The notes: generated from the sequence alone by a model not told the origin. A stretch of 64,000 bases of DNA from an uncultured Acidobacteriota bacterium (GCA_902825985.1 CADEDC010000007.1:40524-104523); one strand, 5' to 3'. Shown: positions 24,116 to 33,899, counted from the first letter of the stretch. Made by a program: numbers and translations.

Positions 24116-26506
24116 TTACTCGCGCGTCTTCAAGACGCCGATGAGATCGAGCGTGTCGAGCCGCCGGCGCACCACCAGGCCCGACACGAAGGCCGCGGCA
24201 ATCACCGTCAGGTAGGCCCACGCGACGGTCGCCGCGGTCACGGCGAAGGTGAGCCGGTAGATCTCGTTGTTGAAACCGAGCATGATGAGCCGGCCGAGGC
24301 CGTAGCCGATGGCCGTGCCCATCGGCAGCGCCAGGACCGTCAGGACGGCGAGCTCACCGAGCAGGATCAGGGAGATCTCGCCACGGGTGAACCCGAGCAC
24401 CCTCAGGCTCGCCAGCTCGCGGGCCCGCTCCGACAACGACACGCGGGCCGAGTTGTAGACGACGCCGAACGCGATGACCCCGGCGAAGAAGACGTTGATG
24501 AACACCTGGATGTACATCGTTTCGGCCATCGTCTCACGGAAGTTCTGCAGCGCCAGGTCGCGCAGGCCGACGCCGGCCACCGCCGGCATCAGCTTGACGT
24601 CGCGATAGAAGCGATCGAGCGCCGCCGGATCCACCGTGAGATACGCGCCCGAGACCACCGGCCCCTCGCGCAGCAGCCGGCGGAGGCCGTCGATGCGCAG
24701 GTAGGCCTGCAGTCCGAGCGCGTCGTCGATGAGTGCGGCCACCGGCAGGTCGAACGTCGGCCGGCGGCCTTCGAGCACCTCGACCTGGACCGTGTCGCCG
24801 GGTGCGGCGCCGAGGATGTCGCCCAGCATCTTCGACATCACCAGCCCGCTCTCGGGCAGCACGTACGTCCGATCGCGCCGATCGGCGATGCGGTTGAGGC
24901 GCGGCACCGCCGGCACGCCGCTGATGGCCAGCGTCCGCGTCCGGTGGCCGGAGCGGATTCGCACCGGCACGGAGCGGAACGGTTCGACGTCCATCACCCC
25001 CGGCAGGTGCGTCACGTCGTGAACGGCGGCCGGCGAACGCGCCCGCACGAACGACACGGTCGCGTCCTGGCGCATGGTCTGCGTGAACTGCTGGTTCACG
25101 AGGGTGTCCATGATGTCGATGAAGCTGAGGCCGACCACGAGCACCGCGACGGCGAACGAGATGCCGGTCACCGAGAGGAACGACCGCATCGGTTGTCGCT
25201 CGATGTTGCGCAACACCATGCGCGTCGCGTGCGACAGCTGCCGGTGCCGCCACGGCCGCTCGAGGAAGGAGAAGCGATAGTCGCCCGGCGGCTCGGGTCG
25301 CATCGCTTCCGCCGGCGGCACCCGCACGGCGCGGCGGACGGCGGCCTGGGCGCCGAGGGCGGCCACCAGCAGGCTGCCGACCACCGACTGCACCGCGACG
25401 TCGATCGACAGGTGGTAGTCGAGCTCCGGGAAGCGGAAGTACTGGTTGTAGAGCGTGATCATGCCGGCGCCGAGCTGGCCGCCGGCGACCACCCCGAGGC
25501 CGGCGCCGGCCGCCGCGATCAGCAGCGCCCACTTCACGTAGTGCCACGCCAGCTCGCCGTTCGAATAGCCGAGCGCCTTCAAGGCCGCGATCTGCGGACG
25601 CTGCAACGCCAGGGCGCGCGTCAACGCGACGTTCAGGATGAACGCGGCGACGCCGAAGAACACCGCCGGCAGGATGAACCCGAAACTCTGCAGCTGGGCC
25701 AGCTCGTTCTCGAGCGTCCACGCCGACGATTGCAGCCGGCGCGGCACGGCGCCGAGGCCGCCGAACGGCTCGATCAGCCGGTCGAGCGCCTGGATGACCT
25801 CGGCCTCGGACGCGTCGCGGCCGAGCGCCAGCGACACGTCGTTGAAGCCGCCCTCCATGTCGAACGCCGAGGCCAGTGCCCGCCGCCCGATCCAGAAGAT
25901 GCCGAAGTGCCGGCGATCCGGGAAGATCTCGCCCGGCTTCACGGCGTAGATGTATTCCGGCGACAGGGCGATGCCGACGATCGTCAGAATGCGGCGGCGG
26001 CCGTTGATGATCGCCGCGACGCGATCTCCCGGCCGGAAGCCGTTGGCCTCGGCGAACATCTCGCTCGCCAGCACCTCGTCGGGCCGATCGGGATCGATCC
26101 AGCGGCCGCTGCGCAGGTAGAGGCCGTTCAACGCCGGCTGTTCCCGCTCCGGGATGCCGACCAGCCGCCCGCTGGCCGGCTCGGCGAGCCCCGGCACATC
26201 GAGGGTCACGTCGGCGACGACGCGGGTCGACACCGTCTCGACGCCGGGGATGGCGGCGATGCGCCCGGCGAGCGTCTGCGGCGCCCGTGTCATCGACGCG
26301 AAGACCTCGGCGAATCGCTGGCTTTCGTAGTACTCGGCCCGCGTCCGCTGCAGCGAATCGAAGTTCGACAGGTAGGTCACGTACATGGAGACGCCCGCCG
26401 CGATCACCGACGCGATGGCGAGCGCCTGCCCCTTCATCTCCCACACGTCGCGCAGGAGCTTGCGGTTGAGCGCCGACAGCCTGAAGCGGTCCAGCCGGTT
26501 CACCAT
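24116..26506 (-). CDS. ABC exporter permease with two FtsX-like units
   Basis: A 796-residue inner-membrane protein that looks like two fused FtsX/MacB permease halves. A first membrane helix (~27-47) precedes a large extracytoplasmic domain (~60-265). A set of helices (~270-390, with [19 protein letters not shown] as the coupling region) ends the first half. A second starting helix (~440) then precedes another extracytoplasmic domain and a final helix set (~665-790, with [19 protein letters not shown]). Such mechanotransmission-type permeases usually move lipids, lipoproteins or peptides out of the inner membrane rather than by classic channel transport. Its ATG overlaps the ATPase stop by 7 nt. 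The cargo is unknown. Confidence 0.88.
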   Translation of the reverse strand: MVNRLDRFRLSALNRKLLRDVWEMKGQALAIASVIAAGVSMYVTYLSNFDSLQRTRAEYYESQRFAEVFASMTRAPQTLAGRIAAIPGVETVSTRVVADVTLDVPGLAEPASGRLVGIPEREQPALNGLYLRSGRWIDPDRPDEVLASEMFAEANGFRPGDRVAAIINGRRRILTIVGIALSPEYIYAVKPGEIFPDRRHFGIFWIGRRALASAFDMEGGFNDVSLALGRDASEAEVIQALDRLIEPFGGLGAVPRRLQSSAWTLENELAQLQSFGFILPAVFFGVAAFILNVALTRALALQRPQIAALKALGYSNGELAWHYVKWALLIAAAGAGLGVVAGGQLGAGMITLYNQYFRFPELDYHLSIDVAVQSVVGSLLVAALGAQAAVRRAVRVPPAEAMRPEPPGDYRFSFLERPWRHRQLSHATRMVLRNIERQPMRSFLSVTGISFAVAVLVVGLSFIDIMDTLVNQQFTQTMRQDATVSFVRARSPAAVHDVTHLPGVMDVEPFRSVPVRIRSGHRTRTLAISGVPAVPRLNRIADRRDRTYVLPESGLVMSKMLGDILGAAPGDTVQVEVLEGRRPTFDLPVAALIDDALGLQAYLRIDGLRRLLREGPVVSGAYLTVDPAALDRFYRDVKLMPAVAGVGLRDLALQNFRETMAETMYIQVFINVFFAGVIAFGVVYNSARVSLSERARELASLRVLGFTRGEISLILLGELAVLTVLALPMGTAIGYGLGRLIMLGFNNEIYRLTFAVTAATVAWAYLTVIAAAFVSGLVVRRRLDTLDLIGVLKTRE

Positions 26507-27222
26507 TGCAGATCGTGGACGGGGCGCTTCTGCGCATTGCGCTCGACGCCGACGACGACACCGTCGGCGAGGCGCACGACGCGATCGGCCATCCCGGCAA
26601 TCGCCGCGTTGTGGGTGATGACGACCGTCGCGGTGCCGAGTTCGCGGTTCACCCGATCGATCGCGTCGAGCACGACGATGCCGGTGGTGATGTCGAGCGC
26701 GCCGGTCGGCTCGTCGCACAGCAGCACGTCGGGCCGCTTCGCGATGGCGCGCGCAATTGCGACGCGCTGCTGCTCGCCGCCCGATAGCTGCGCCGGAAAG
26801 TGATCGAGCCGGTGGTCGAGGCCGACCATGCCGAGGGCCGCCTCGGGGGTCATCGGCTGCTCGACGATTTCGGTGACGAGGGCGACGTTCTCGCGCGCCG
26901 TCAGACTCGGAATCAGGTTGTAGAACTGGAAGACGAAGCCGACGTGGGTGCGCCGGTAGTCGGTGAGCGCCGCCTCGTCGGCCGACGTCAGGTCGTGATC
27001 CTGATAGATGACCGAGCCGGCGGTCGGCACGTCGAGGCCGCCGAGGATGTTCAGCAGCGTCGACTTGCCGGAGCCGGACGGTCCGAGCAGCACGACGAGC
27101 TCGCCGGGGAACAGATCGAAATCGATGCCGCGCAGGGCGTGGACGGTGACCTCGCCCATCTCGTAGATCTTGGTCAGGCCGCGGGCGGCGAAGACGGGCG
27201 CAGCAGCAGGGGCAACGGACAT
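26500..27222 (-). CDS. ABC exporter ATPase, LolD/MacB/DevA type
   Basis: A 240-residue nucleotide-binding subunit that powers the permease encoded downstream. Walker A is GPSGSGKST, the signature is [14 protein letters not shown], Walker B is [12 protein letters not shown] and the H-loop is VITHN. The PTGALD variant and the [16 protein letters not shown] region are typical of the MacB/LolD/DevA group. I chose the ATG at 27222 (MSVAPAAAP), with AGAGGG 6-11 nt upstream; ATG 27240 would add six residues. It is first in the operon ATPase-permease-adaptor(-fabV). Its promoter should lie in the gap shared divergently with the histidine operon. Confidence 0.93.
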   Translation of the reverse strand: MSVAPAAAPVFAARGLTKIYEMGEVTVHALRGIDFDLFPGELVVLLGPSGSGKSTLLNILGGLDVPTAGSVIYQDHDLTSADEAALTDYRRTHVGFVFQFYNLIPSLTARENVALVTEIVEQPMTPEAALGMVGLDHRLDHFPAQLSGGEQQRVAIARAIAKRPDVLLCDEPTGALDITTGIVVLDAIDRVNRELGTATVVITHNAAIAGMADRVVRLADGVVVGVERNAQKRPVHDLQW

Positions 27223-27394
27223 CGCAGTCCCTCTGAGCATGTGCGCTCGGCTGCACGAAATCAACCGGTCGGCGGCGACCGCCACCTCGACCTTGTCCGG
27301 GCGACGGGTCTCGCTCCCCCGGGGTCGACGTCGCCGCGGGGAGCGGCGCGGCGGGACGACCGCAGCACACGACGGTCCTGGATCGATCTTTCGG

Positions 27395-27424
27395 TTGACT
27401 TGTGGGATCCGGCCGCGCTACGCT
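27395..27424 (+). promoter_or_regulatory. Promoter of the histidine operon
   Basis: TTGACT (27395-27400) and TACGCT (27419-27424) are separated by 18 bp. The predicted transcription start is at about 27430-27432, right at the ATG of the leader peptide, so the leader peptide may be translated from a nearly leaderless transcript. Confidence 0.65.
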
Positions 27425-27432
27425 GGCTCGTC

Positions 27433-27507
27433 ATGTTCGTTCGCCTCCACCCCGTGCACCATCACCATCATCCGGCCATCGCCGGGCAGGTGGAGTTGCG
27501 CGCGTAG
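27433..27507 (+). CDS. hisL: His-rich leader peptide of the histidine operon
   Basis: A 24-codon ORF (ATG to TAG) encoding HPVHHHHHP in its first half, so six of the first thirteen residues are histidine, including five in a row (codons 27457-27471). It lies between the predicted promoter and an intrinsic terminator, upstream of hisI. The role is that of a ribosome-position sensor: stalling at the His codons when charged tRNA-His is scarce permits the antiterminator. The peptide itself probably has no other job. Its tail codons form the antiterminator arm. It is too short for ordinary gene calling. Confidence 0.92.
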   Translation: MFVRLHPVHHHHHPAIAGQVELRA

Positions 27508-27547
27508 TCGGTCCTGACCGAACGAACCAAGCGATCTGCAACCCGCC
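27445..27547 (+). promoter_or_regulatory. Pause and antiterminator pairing segments of the his attenuator
   Basis: Segment 1 (CTCCACC, 27445-27451) pairs perfectly with segment 2 (GGTGGAG, 27489-27495). Segment 2 extended (GGTGGAGTTGC, 27489-27499) pairs with segment 3 (GCAACCCGCC, 27538-27547) over ten pairs, one a G-U, with a single bulged A. Segment 3 contains the left arm of the terminator, so the 2:3 and 3:4 pairings exclude each other. A ribosome stalled on the His codons masks segment 1 and frees segment 2. Confidence 0.85.
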
Positions 27548-27564
27548 GCCAGGCGGGTTTTTTT
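27540..27564 (+). terminator. Intrinsic terminator of the his attenuator
   Basis: AACCCGCC (27540-27547) pairs with GGCGGGTT (27552-27559) around a 4-nt loop. The T-run is seven long (27558-27564). It ends 24 bp before the hisI start codon and would stop transcription when histidine is plentiful. Confidence 0.93.
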
Positions 27565-27588
27565 GTGTCTGCACACACTGAGAGACTT

Positions 27589-27915
27589 ATGGATTTCACG
27601 AAACTCGACGGCCTGATTCCTGCCGTGATCCAGGATGCGGTGAGCAACGAAGTGCTGATGGTCGGCTTCATGAACGACGAGGCGTGGGCGCTGACGCAGA
27701 AGACCGGCTACGCCACGTTCTTCAGCCGCACCCGCAACACGTTGTGGATGAAAGGCGAGACGTCCGGCAACCGGCTGCGGGTGCTCCGCACCCTCGTCGA
27801 CTGCGACGACGACACCGTGCTGCTGCAGGTCGAACGGGAAGGCGACGGCAATGTCTGCCACACCGGCGAGCGCACCTGCTTCTACCGCGCCGTGCCGAGC
27901 GAAGGAGCCGCGTAG
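27589..27915 (+). CDS. hisI: Phosphoribosyl-AMP cyclohydrolase
   Basis: Third step of histidine synthesis, opening the purine ring of phosphoribosyl-AMP. This 108-residue stand-alone form has the metal and active-site segments DCDDDTVLLQV and CHTGERTCFY, plus FFSRTRNTLWMKGETSGN. The C-terminal HisE (phosphoribosyl-ATP pyrophosphatase) domain found in HisIE fusions is absent, and no hisE is in the operon. The ATG at 27589 follows a GAGAG site; the GTG at 27565 overlaps the terminator and is unlikely. It is the first structural gene after the attenuator, which is unusual for his operons. Confidence 0.96.
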   Translation: MDFTKLDGLIPAVIQDAVSNEVLMVGFMNDEAWALTQKTGYATFFSRTRNTLWMKGETSGNRLRVLRTLVDCDDDTVLLQVEREGDGNVCHTGERTCFYRAVPSEGAA

Positions 27916-27921
27916 GCCGCC

Positions 27922-28809
27922 ATGAAACTCAAACTTGGCATTCCGAAGGGTTCCCTGCAGGATTCGACGATCCAGCTGTTCGCCCGCGCCGGCTTCAACA
28001 TGGTGGTCAGCTCGCGATCGTACTTTCCGGCGATCGACGATCCGGAGATCGAATGCATGCTGATTCGCGCCCAGGAGATGGCGCGCTACGTCTCGGACGG
28101 CGTCCTCGACGCCGGGCTCACGGGCCTCGACTGGATTGCCGAGCACGAGGCGGGCGACGGCACGACCGGCGTCATCGAGCCGATTGCCGACCTGATCTAC
28201 GCGAAGCAGAGCTTCGGCAAGGTGCGCTGGGTGCTGGCGGCGCCCGAGGACTCCAGCTTCCGCTCGGCGGCCGACCTCGAAGGCAAGACGATTGCGACCG
28301 AACTGGTGCGCGCCACCAAGGCCTACTTCAAGCGGCAGAACGTCAACGTCAAGGTCGAGTTCTCGTGGGGCGCCACCGAGGTCAAGCCGCCGATGCTCGC
28401 CGACGCCATCGTCGAAGTCACCGAGACCGGGTCGTCGCTGCGCGCCAACCGGCTGCGCATCCTCGATACGGTGATGGAGTCGAACACGCAGCTCATCGCC
28501 AACAAGACGGCGCTGGCCGACGCCTGGAAGCGCAACAAGCTGGAGAACATCGCCCTGCTGCTCAAAGCGGCCATCGAAGCGCAGGGCCGCGTCGGGCTGA
28601 TGCTGAACGTCCGGCGCGCCGACCTCCAGGCGGTGCTGTCGCTGCTGCCGGCGCTGCAGCGGCCGACGATTTCGTCGTTGAGCGACGATGAGTGGGCGGC
28701 GGTGAACACCATCATCGAGGAGAAGACGGTGCGCGACCTGATTCCGAAGCTGAAGAAGGCGAACGCCCAGGGCATCGTCGAGTATCCGTTGAACAAGATC
28801 GTGCTCTAG
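27922..28809 (+). CDS. hisG: ATP phosphoribosyltransferase, long form
   Basis: Catalyses the committed step of histidine synthesis, joining ATP to PRPP. The 295-residue length and the C-terminal ~80-residue ACT-like regulatory domain (from about [10 protein letters not shown]) mark the long hexameric HisG type, which is feedback-inhibited by histidine without needing His[10 protein letters not shown] at the start and the PRPP-binding region [13 protein letters not shown] are visible. It begins 6 bp after hisI. Control is therefore expected at two levels: attenuation of the operon and allosteric inhibition of this enzyme. Confidence 0.97.
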   Translation: MKLKLGIPKGSLQDSTIQLFARAGFNMVVSSRSYFPAIDDPEIECMLIRAQEMARYVSDGVLDAGLTGLDWIAEHEAGDGTTGVIEPIADLIYAKQSFGKVRWVLAAPEDSSFRSAADLEGKTIATELVRATKAYFKRQNVNVKVEFSWGATEVKPPMLADAIVEVTETGSSLRANRLRILDTVMESNTQLIANKTALADAWKRNKLENIALLLKAAIEAQGRVGLMLNVRRADLQAVLSLLPALQRPTISSLSDDEWAAVNTIIEEKTVRDLIPKLKKANAQGIVEYPLNKIVL

Positions 28810-28824
28810 GGGCGGGGCAGGCAG

Positions 28825-30063
28825 ATGCGCATCATCCACTCTCGACAGCGGGCCGCCCTGCACGCCGTGCTGACGCGGGACGACGGGGCGGCCGACCGGG
28901 CGTTCGAGCGGCGTGTCCAGGCGATCGTCGACCGCGTCCGGCGCGGCGGCGACGCGGCACTGCTCGCCTGCGCCCGCCGGTTCGACGGCGTGACCGGCGG
29001 GCTCGCCATCGGTCGCCAGGAGATGCTCGCGGCGGCGGCGACCGTCCCGGCCGATGTCGCACGGGCGGTCCGGCAGGCAGCCAAGCACATCGCCCGCGTC
29101 GCGGCCAGACAGGTGCCCAAGCCGTGGACCATGGCGGTGGCGAAGGGGGTCGTCGTCGAACAGCGCGTCGAGCCGCTCGCACGGGCCGGCTGCTACGTGC
29201 CGGGCGGCCGCTTCCCGCTGCCGTCGTCGCTGCTGATGACCGCGATTCCGGCGCGCGTCGCCGGCGTCCGCGACATCATCGCCGTCTGTCCGCGCCCCGA
29301 GCCGGTCGTGATGCTGGCGGCGCTCGAAGCCGGCGTCACGACGCTGCTGCGCGTCGGCGGCGCCCATGCCGTCGCCGCCCTCGCGTACGGCACCGAGAGC
29401 GTGCCGAAGGTCGACAAGATCGTCGGTCCTGGGAACCGCTATGTCGCGGTCGCCAAGGCACTCGTCGCCGCCGACTGCGCCATCGACTTCTTCGCCGGCC
29501 CCACCGAGATCGTCATCGTCGCCGGCGGCGGCCGGGCCGACTGGATCGCCGCCGACCTCATCGCCCAGGCCGAGCACGACCCCGACGCGCGCGCCATCTT
29601 CATCACCTGGAGCCCGGCCCTGGCCGAGCGGGTCGGCCGGATGACGACCCGGCTCGCCAGGGGACGCGACATCGTCCAGCAGTCGCTCGCCGCCAACGGC
29701 GTCGTCATCGTCGCCCGCGACGCGACGGAGGCGATGGCCATCGCGAACCGCATCGCTCCCGAACATCTCGTCGTCGATCGCGAGTCGCTGATCGCCGGGC
29801 CAACCATCGCGGGAGCGGTGTTCGTCGGTCCGTTCACGGCACAGGCGGCCGGCGACTACGCGACCGGATCGAATCACGTGCTGCCCACCGCGGGCGCGGC
29901 GCGGTTTCGCGGCGGCCTGAGCGCGGCGGACTTCGTGCGCGTCATGGCGGTGCAGCGCGTCACCCGCGACGGCATCCGCCGTCTGGCGCCGACGGTCGTA
30001 GCGCTGGCCCGCGCCGAAGGGTTGCGGGCACACGCCGAGTCGGTCGAGGCGCGGGTCAGGTGA
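28825..30063 (+). CDS. hisD: Histidinol dehydrogenase
   Basis: Oxidises histidinol to histidine in two NAD-dependent, zinc-dependent steps, the end of the pathway. The 412 residues carry the family landmarks YVPGGRFPLPSSLLM, GGAHAVAALAYGTE, KIVGPGNRYVAVAK, DFFAGPTEI, AEHDPDARAIF and NHVLPTAG. The ATG has a GGCAGG-like ribosome site. It lies 15 bp after hisG and 4 bp before hisC. Confidence 0.97.
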   Translation: MRIIHSRQRAALHAVLTRDDGAADRAFERRVQAIVDRVRRGGDAALLACARRFDGVTGGLAIGRQEMLAAAATVPADVARAVRQAAKHIARVAARQVPKPWTMAVAKGVVVEQRVEPLARAGCYVPGGRFPLPSSLLMTAIPARVAGVRDIIAVCPRPEPVVMLAALEAGVTTLLRVGGAHAVAALAYGTESVPKVDKIVGPGNRYVAVAKALVAADCAIDFFAGPTEIVIVAGGGRADWIAADLIAQAEHDPDARAIFITWSPALAERVGRMTTRLARGRDIVQQSLAANGVVIVARDATEAMAIANRIAPEHLVVDRESLIAGPTIAGAVFVGPFTAQAAGDYATGSNHVLPTAGAARFRGGLSAADFVRVMAVQRVTRDGIRRLAPTVVALARAEGLRAHAESVEARVR

Positions 30064-30067
30064 TGCG

Positions 30068-31129
30068 ATGGCGAGGACACGGAGCATGACGGGCAGCCGG
30101 CGCCCGGCCGAGCTCTACGCCGGACTGCGCCTGCACCAGAACGAGCACACCGGCGGCTGTTCGCCGAAGGTGATCGAGGCGCTGGCCGGCCTGACCGGCG
30201 CGCAGATCGCCGCCTACCCGCCCTACACGGCAGCCGTCGAGGCCTGTGCGGCGCACGTCGGCGTCACCGTCGACGAGGTGCTGATGGTCAACGGCCTCGA
30301 CGAGGGGATTCTCGCCGTCGCCATGGCGTTCCTCAGGACGCAGGCGGACGGCATCGTGCCGGAGGCGATCATCCCGCGGCCGGCGTTCGAGGTCTTCGAC
30401 GTCGCCGTCTCGGTGGTCGGCGCGAGCGTCGTGCAGGTGATGCCGGCGCCGGACTTCGCGTTCCCGCTCGACGACGTGCTGGCGGCGATCACCGCGAGGA
30501 CGCGGGCCGTCTTCATCACGAACCCGAACAATCCGACCGGCGTCTCGACGCCGGTGGCGACCATCCGCACCGTGGCGCGCAGCGTGCCGCCTGGCGCCAT
30601 CGTCTTCGTCGACGAGGCCTACATCGACTTCGGCGGCGAACCGTTCGTCCGCGAGCTGGCCGACTTCCCGAACGTCATCGTCGGACGGACGTTCTCGAAG
30701 GCCTACGGTCTGGCCGGCTTGCGTGTCGGCCTGCTGCTCGGCCGGCCCGAGTCGCTCGAGCCGCTCCGCCTCGCGGTGCCGGTCTACAGCATCAACGTCG
30801 CCGCGGCGGTCGCGGTGGTGGCCGCCATCGAGGACCGCGCCTACCGCGACGCCTACGTGCGCGAGGTCGCCGAGTCGAAGGCGCTGCTCTACGAAGCCTG
30901 CGCCCGCTGGGGCGTCCACCACTGGCCGAGCGACGGCAACTTCGTGCTGGTGCGCACCGGACCACGAACGCCGGCCATCCTCGCGGGCGCGCTGGCGCGC
31001 GGCATCTACCTGAAGGACCGGTCGGGCGAACCGGGATGCGCCGGGTGCGTCCGGATCACCACCGGCGTCGTGGCTCACACCCGGCAGCTGATTGCCGCCA
31101 TGGAGGAGATTCTGTGCGGCGCGCGCTAG
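30068..31129 (+). CDS. hisC: Histidinol-phosphate aminotransferase
   Basis: PLP enzyme that converts imidazole-acetol phosphate plus glutamate to histidinol phosphate. At 353 residues it is a normal HisC. NPNNPTG (~152-158) and [11 protein letters not shown] (Asp~182, Tyr~185) hold the cofactor, [13 protein letters not shown] contains the Schiff-base lysine (~211), and a conserved arginine lies in CVRITTG near the end. The 3' end overlaps hisB by 16 nt. Confidence 0.95.
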   Translation: MARTRSMTGSRRPAELYAGLRLHQNEHTGGCSPKVIEALAGLTGAQIAAYPPYTAAVEACAAHVGVTVDEVLMVNGLDEGILAVAMAFLRTQADGIVPEAIIPRPAFEVFDVAVSVVGASVVQVMPAPDFAFPLDDVLAAITARTRAVFITNPNNPTGVSTPVATIRTVARSVPPGAIVFVDEAYIDFGGEPFVRELADFPNVIVGRTFSKAYGLAGLRVGLLLGRPESLEPLRLAVPVYSINVAAAVAVVAAIEDRAYRDAYVREVAESKALLYEACARWGVHHWPSDGNFVLVRTGPRTPAILAGALARGIYLKDRSGEPGCAGCVRITTGVVAHTRQLIAAMEEILCGAR

Positions 31130-31701
31130 TCAATCGGCAGACGACGGAAACGCAGATCGCGCTGGCGCTGACCATCGAGGGTCGGGGGCGCTATCAGGTC
31201 CGCACGGGCATCCGCTTCCTCGATCACATGCTCGAGCTGTTCGCCAGGCACGGCGGCTTCGATCTCACGGTGACGGCGACCGGCGACCTCGACGTCGATC
31301 AGCACCACACGGTCGAGGATCTCGGCATCGCGCTCGGCGACGCGGTGGCGAAGGCGCTCGGCGATCGGAAGGGGATCAACCGCGCCGGCTATTTCGTCAT
31401 GCCGATGGACGAGACGCTGGCGGTCGCGGCCGTCGACCTCGGCGGCCGGCCGGCGACGGTGGTCAACCTGAAGGTCAGGACACGGCTGGTCGGCGACCTG
31501 CAGACCGAGCTGGTGCACGATTTCTTCGAAGGGTTCGCCATGGGCGCGCGCGCCAACGTCCATCTGAACGTGATGTACGGACGGTCCAACCATCACAAGG
31601 TCGAAGCGGTGTTCAAGGCGTTCGGGCGCGCGCTGCGGGTCGCGTGTGCGAAGGACAAGCGGCTGGCACGGATGCTGCCGTCCACGAAGGGTCTCCTGTG
31701 A
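31114..31701 (+). CDS. hisB: Imidazoleglycerol-phosphate dehydratase
   Basis: Manganese-dependent dehydration of imidazoleglycerol phosphate. The 195-residue monofunctional form lacks the histidinol-phosphatase domain of enterobacterial HisB, so a separate phosphatase is needed. Metal-binding motifs are [33 protein letters not shown] and [21 protein letters not shown] start at 31114 is preferred: GGAGGAG lies just upstream and the protein then begins [13 protein letters not shown], as in the family. It overlaps hisC by 16 nt and hisH by 4 nt. Confidence 0.96.
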   Translation: MRRALVNRQTTETQIALALTIEGRGRYQVRTGIRFLDHMLELFARHGGFDLTVTATGDLDVDQHHTVEDLGIALGDAVAKALGDRKGINRAGYFVMPMDETLAVAAVDLGGRPATVVNLKVRTRLVGDLQTELVHDFFEGFAMGARANVHLNVMYGRSNHHKVEAVFKAFGRALRVACAKDKRLARMLPSTKGLL

Positions 31702-32333
31702 TTGCTCTGGTCGACTACGGCGCCGGCAACCTCACGTCGGTCAGGAAGGCGCTGGCCGCGATCGCGGCGGACGTCTACGTTCCGGCGACGCCGGCCGATC
31801 TCTCGCATGCGAGCGGCGTGATCGTCCCGGGCGTCGGCCATTTCAGCGCCACCCGCGCCCTCGATGCCGCCTGGCGCGACGCCATCATCGCGCGGCTCGG
31901 CGAGGGGCGACCGCTGCTCGGCATCTGCGTCGGCATGCAGTGGCTGTTCGAAGGAAGCGCCGAGGCGCCGGACTGTCCCGGTCTCGGGCTGCTTGCCGGA
32001 TCGTGTTTCCGGCTCACCGGCGGCACCTACCGGCAGCCGCACGACCGCGCCGACGCCACCGGGGTTCTGAAGGTGCCACACGTCGGCTGGAACGCGCTGC
32101 GCATGACCCGGGACGCCGCGATCGTCGACGGCGTCGCGTCCGGATCGCAGGTCTACTTCACCCACAGCTACGCCGCACCGGTCACCGGCGACACCGTCGC
32201 CGCCGCCGAGCACGCGGAGCCGTTCGCCTCGATCGTCCAGCGCGGCCAGGTGTCGGGCGTGCAGTTCCACCCCGAGAAGTCCGGCGAGGTCGGACTCCGG
32301 ATTCTCCGCAACTTCATCGAGATTGCGCGGTAA
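31698..32333 (+). CDS. hisH: Imidazole glycerol phosphate synthase, glutaminase subunit
   Basis: Class I glutamine amidotransferase that releases ammonia from glutamine and channels it to HisF. At 211 residues the nucleophile Cys is in [13 protein letters not shown] (~79) and the His/Glu pair is in [17 protein letters not shown] opens the protein as usual. The start is GTG in a GTGA overlap with the hisB stop, indicating translational coupling. hisF follows after 5 bp, so the two subunits of the synthase are made together. Confidence 0.97.
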   Translation: MIALVDYGAGNLTSVRKALAAIAADVYVPATPADLSHASGVIVPGVGHFSATRALDAAWRDAIIARLGEGRPLLGICVGMQWLFEGSAEAPDCPGLGLLAGSCFRLTGGTYRQPHDRADATGVLKVPHVGWNALRMTRDAAIVDGVASGSQVYFTHSYAAPVTGDTVAAAEHAEPFASIVQRGQVSGVQFHPEKSGEVGLRILRNFIEIAR

Positions 32334-32338
32334 GCCAG

Positions 32339-33094
32339 GTGCTGTCGAAACGGATCATCGCCTGTCTCGACGTCCGCAACGGGCAGGTCGTCAAAGGCAT
32401 CAACTTCGAAGGGCTGCGGAGCGCCGGCGATCCGGCCGAACTCGCACGCCGCTACAACCGCGAGCTGATCGACGAGCTCGTCATCCTCGACGTCACCGCG
32501 ACGCTCGAGAGCCGACGGGCGCTCGCCGACACCATCCGCGCCGTCGCGCAGGAGCTCTTCATCCCGCTCGCCGTCGGCGGCGGCATCCGGACCGAAGCCG
32601 ATGCGGCGGCGGCGATCGAGGCCGGCGCCGACAAGGTCAGCCTCAACACCGCGGCGATCGCCAGCCCGCCGCTCATCACCACGCTGGCCAGCCGCTACGG
32701 CAGCCAGGCCGTCATCGTCGCCATCGACGCCAAACGGTCGGGCGATCACTACGCCGTCTACGTGCGCAGCGGGTCGACGGCCGCCGAGCGCGATGCCGTC
32801 GACTGGGCGCGCGAGGCCGAGGCCCGCGGCGCCGGCGAGATCCTGCTGACGTCGATCGACCGCGACGGCACCAAGGCCGGATTCGAGTGCGAGATGACGG
32901 CGGCGGTGTCGCGCGCCGTCTCCATCCCGGTCATCGCGTCGGGCGGCGCCGGCGGCCTCGACCACTTCGTCGACGTCTTCACCGCCGGTGCCGCCGACGC
33001 GGCGCTGGCCGCCTCGATCTTCCACTACGCCGAAACCAGCGTGCACGCGCTGAAGGCCCACCTGCGGGCGCACGGCATTCCGGTTCGCCTCTGA
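32339..33094 (+). CDS. hisF: Imidazole glycerol phosphate synthase, cyclase subunit
   Basis: A (beta/alpha)8 barrel that uses ammonia from HisH to form imidazoleglycerol phosphate and AICAR. The 251 residues include the catalytic Asp in [15 protein letters not shown] (Asp~11) and in [13 protein letters not shown] (Asp~130), plus phosphate loops LAVGGGIRT and [11 protein letters not shown] at 32339 gives the standard [11 protein letters not shown] start. It precedes hisA by 21 bp; the more common order is hisA before hisF. Confidence 0.97.
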   Translation: MLSKRIIACLDVRNGQVVKGINFEGLRSAGDPAELARRYNRELIDELVILDVTATLESRRALADTIRAVAQELFIPLAVGGGIRTEADAAAAIEAGADKVSLNTAAIASPPLITTLASRYGSQAVIVAIDAKRSGDHYAVYVRSGSTAAERDAVDWAREAEARGAGEILLTSIDRDGTKAGFECEMTAAVSRAVSIPVIASGGAGGLDHFVDVFTAGAADAALAASIFHYAETSVHALKAHLRAHGIPVRL

Positions 33095-33115
33095 CCGGTT
33101 ACACTGGGCAGACCG

Positions 33116-33796
33116 ATGCTGATCCCCTCGATCGACCTCAAGGGCGGCGCCGTCGTCCAACTCGTGCAGGGCGAGCGGCTGGCGATTCGCGACGACGACG
33201 TGTTCGGCTGGGTACGCAGGTTCGAGCGCTATCCCAAGGTGCAGGTCATCGACCTCGACGCCGCGATGGGCGCCGGCGACAACCTCGCGCTGGTGCGGCA
33301 GATCGCGGCAGCACTCTCGTGCCGCGTCGGCGGCGGCGTGCGATCCATCGAACGGGCGCAGGACATCCTGTCGGCCGGGGCACGCGCCGTCATCGTCGGG
33401 TCGGCGCTCTTCAAGGACGGGCAGCCGGATCTGGAGTTCGCGAGGCGGCTGGCGGACGCCGTCGGCGTCGAACGGGTCATTGCCGCGGTCGACAGCCGCG
33501 GCGGTCACGTGGTCGTCCACGGCTGGAAGACGGTGCTGCCGATCACCGCCGCCGACGCGATGGCGGCGCTGGCGCCGTACTGCGCCGAGTTCCTCTACAC
33601 CCACGTGGACAAGGAAGGGCTGATGGGCGGCACCGACCTCGGCGCCATCCTCGAACTGCGGCGGGCGACGACGCGCCGATTGACCGCCGCGGGTGGCATC
33701 ACGACGAAGGAGGAGGTCGACACGCTGCACGAACATGATGTCGACGCCGTCGTCGGCATGGCCCTGTACACCGGCAAGCTGGCGCTCGACCGCTGA
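33116..33796 (+). CDS. hisA: ProFAR isomerase
   Basis: Phosphoribosylformimino-5-aminoimidazole carboxamide ribotide isomerase, the fourth pathway step. The 226-residue barrel is slightly shorter than the common ~240. The first catalytic Asp is in IPSIDLKGG (~7), the second in YTHVDKEGLMGG (~165), with CRVGGGVRSI and TAAGGITTKEE as phosphate loops. It closes the hisIGDCBHFA run. A small hairpin (CCGGCA/TGCCGG at 33806-33821) follows but lacks a T-run, so the operon end is not firmly marked. The following GNAT gene begins about 100 bp later. Confidence 0.94.
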   Translation: MLIPSIDLKGGAVVQLVQGERLAIRDDDVFGWVRRFERYPKVQVIDLDAAMGAGDNLALVRQIAAALSCRVGGGVRSIERAQDILSAGARAVIVGSALFKDGQPDLEFARRLADAVGVERVIAAVDSRGGHVVVHGWKTVLPITAADAMAALAPYCAEFLYTHVDKEGLMGGTDLGAILELRRATTRRLTAAGGITTKEEVDTLHEHDVDAVVGMALYTGKLALDR

Positions 33797-33899
33797 CGGC
33801 GGCGACCGGCACGGGTGCCGGGCGCCGTGGCGCTTCCAGTTCGCCCTGTTCTATGCTGGAGCGTGGAGGCGGGACCGCCGGCGATCGCGGCCCGCGCGC

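Noticed and set aside
26800-27507. A 235-codon plus-strand open frame that contains the His-rich leader
   Set aside because: Its upstream part is antisense to the ABC ATPase. Only the last 24 codons from 27433 make sense, as the leader peptide after the promoter.
27418-30087. An 889-codon minus-strand open frame over hisI, hisG and hisD
   Set aside because: It is opposite three intact histidine genes and the attenuator; no recognisable protein features.
33806-33821. Hairpin after hisA as the operon terminator
   Set aside because: It has only a 6-bp stem and no T-run, so it cannot be called a terminator with confidence.
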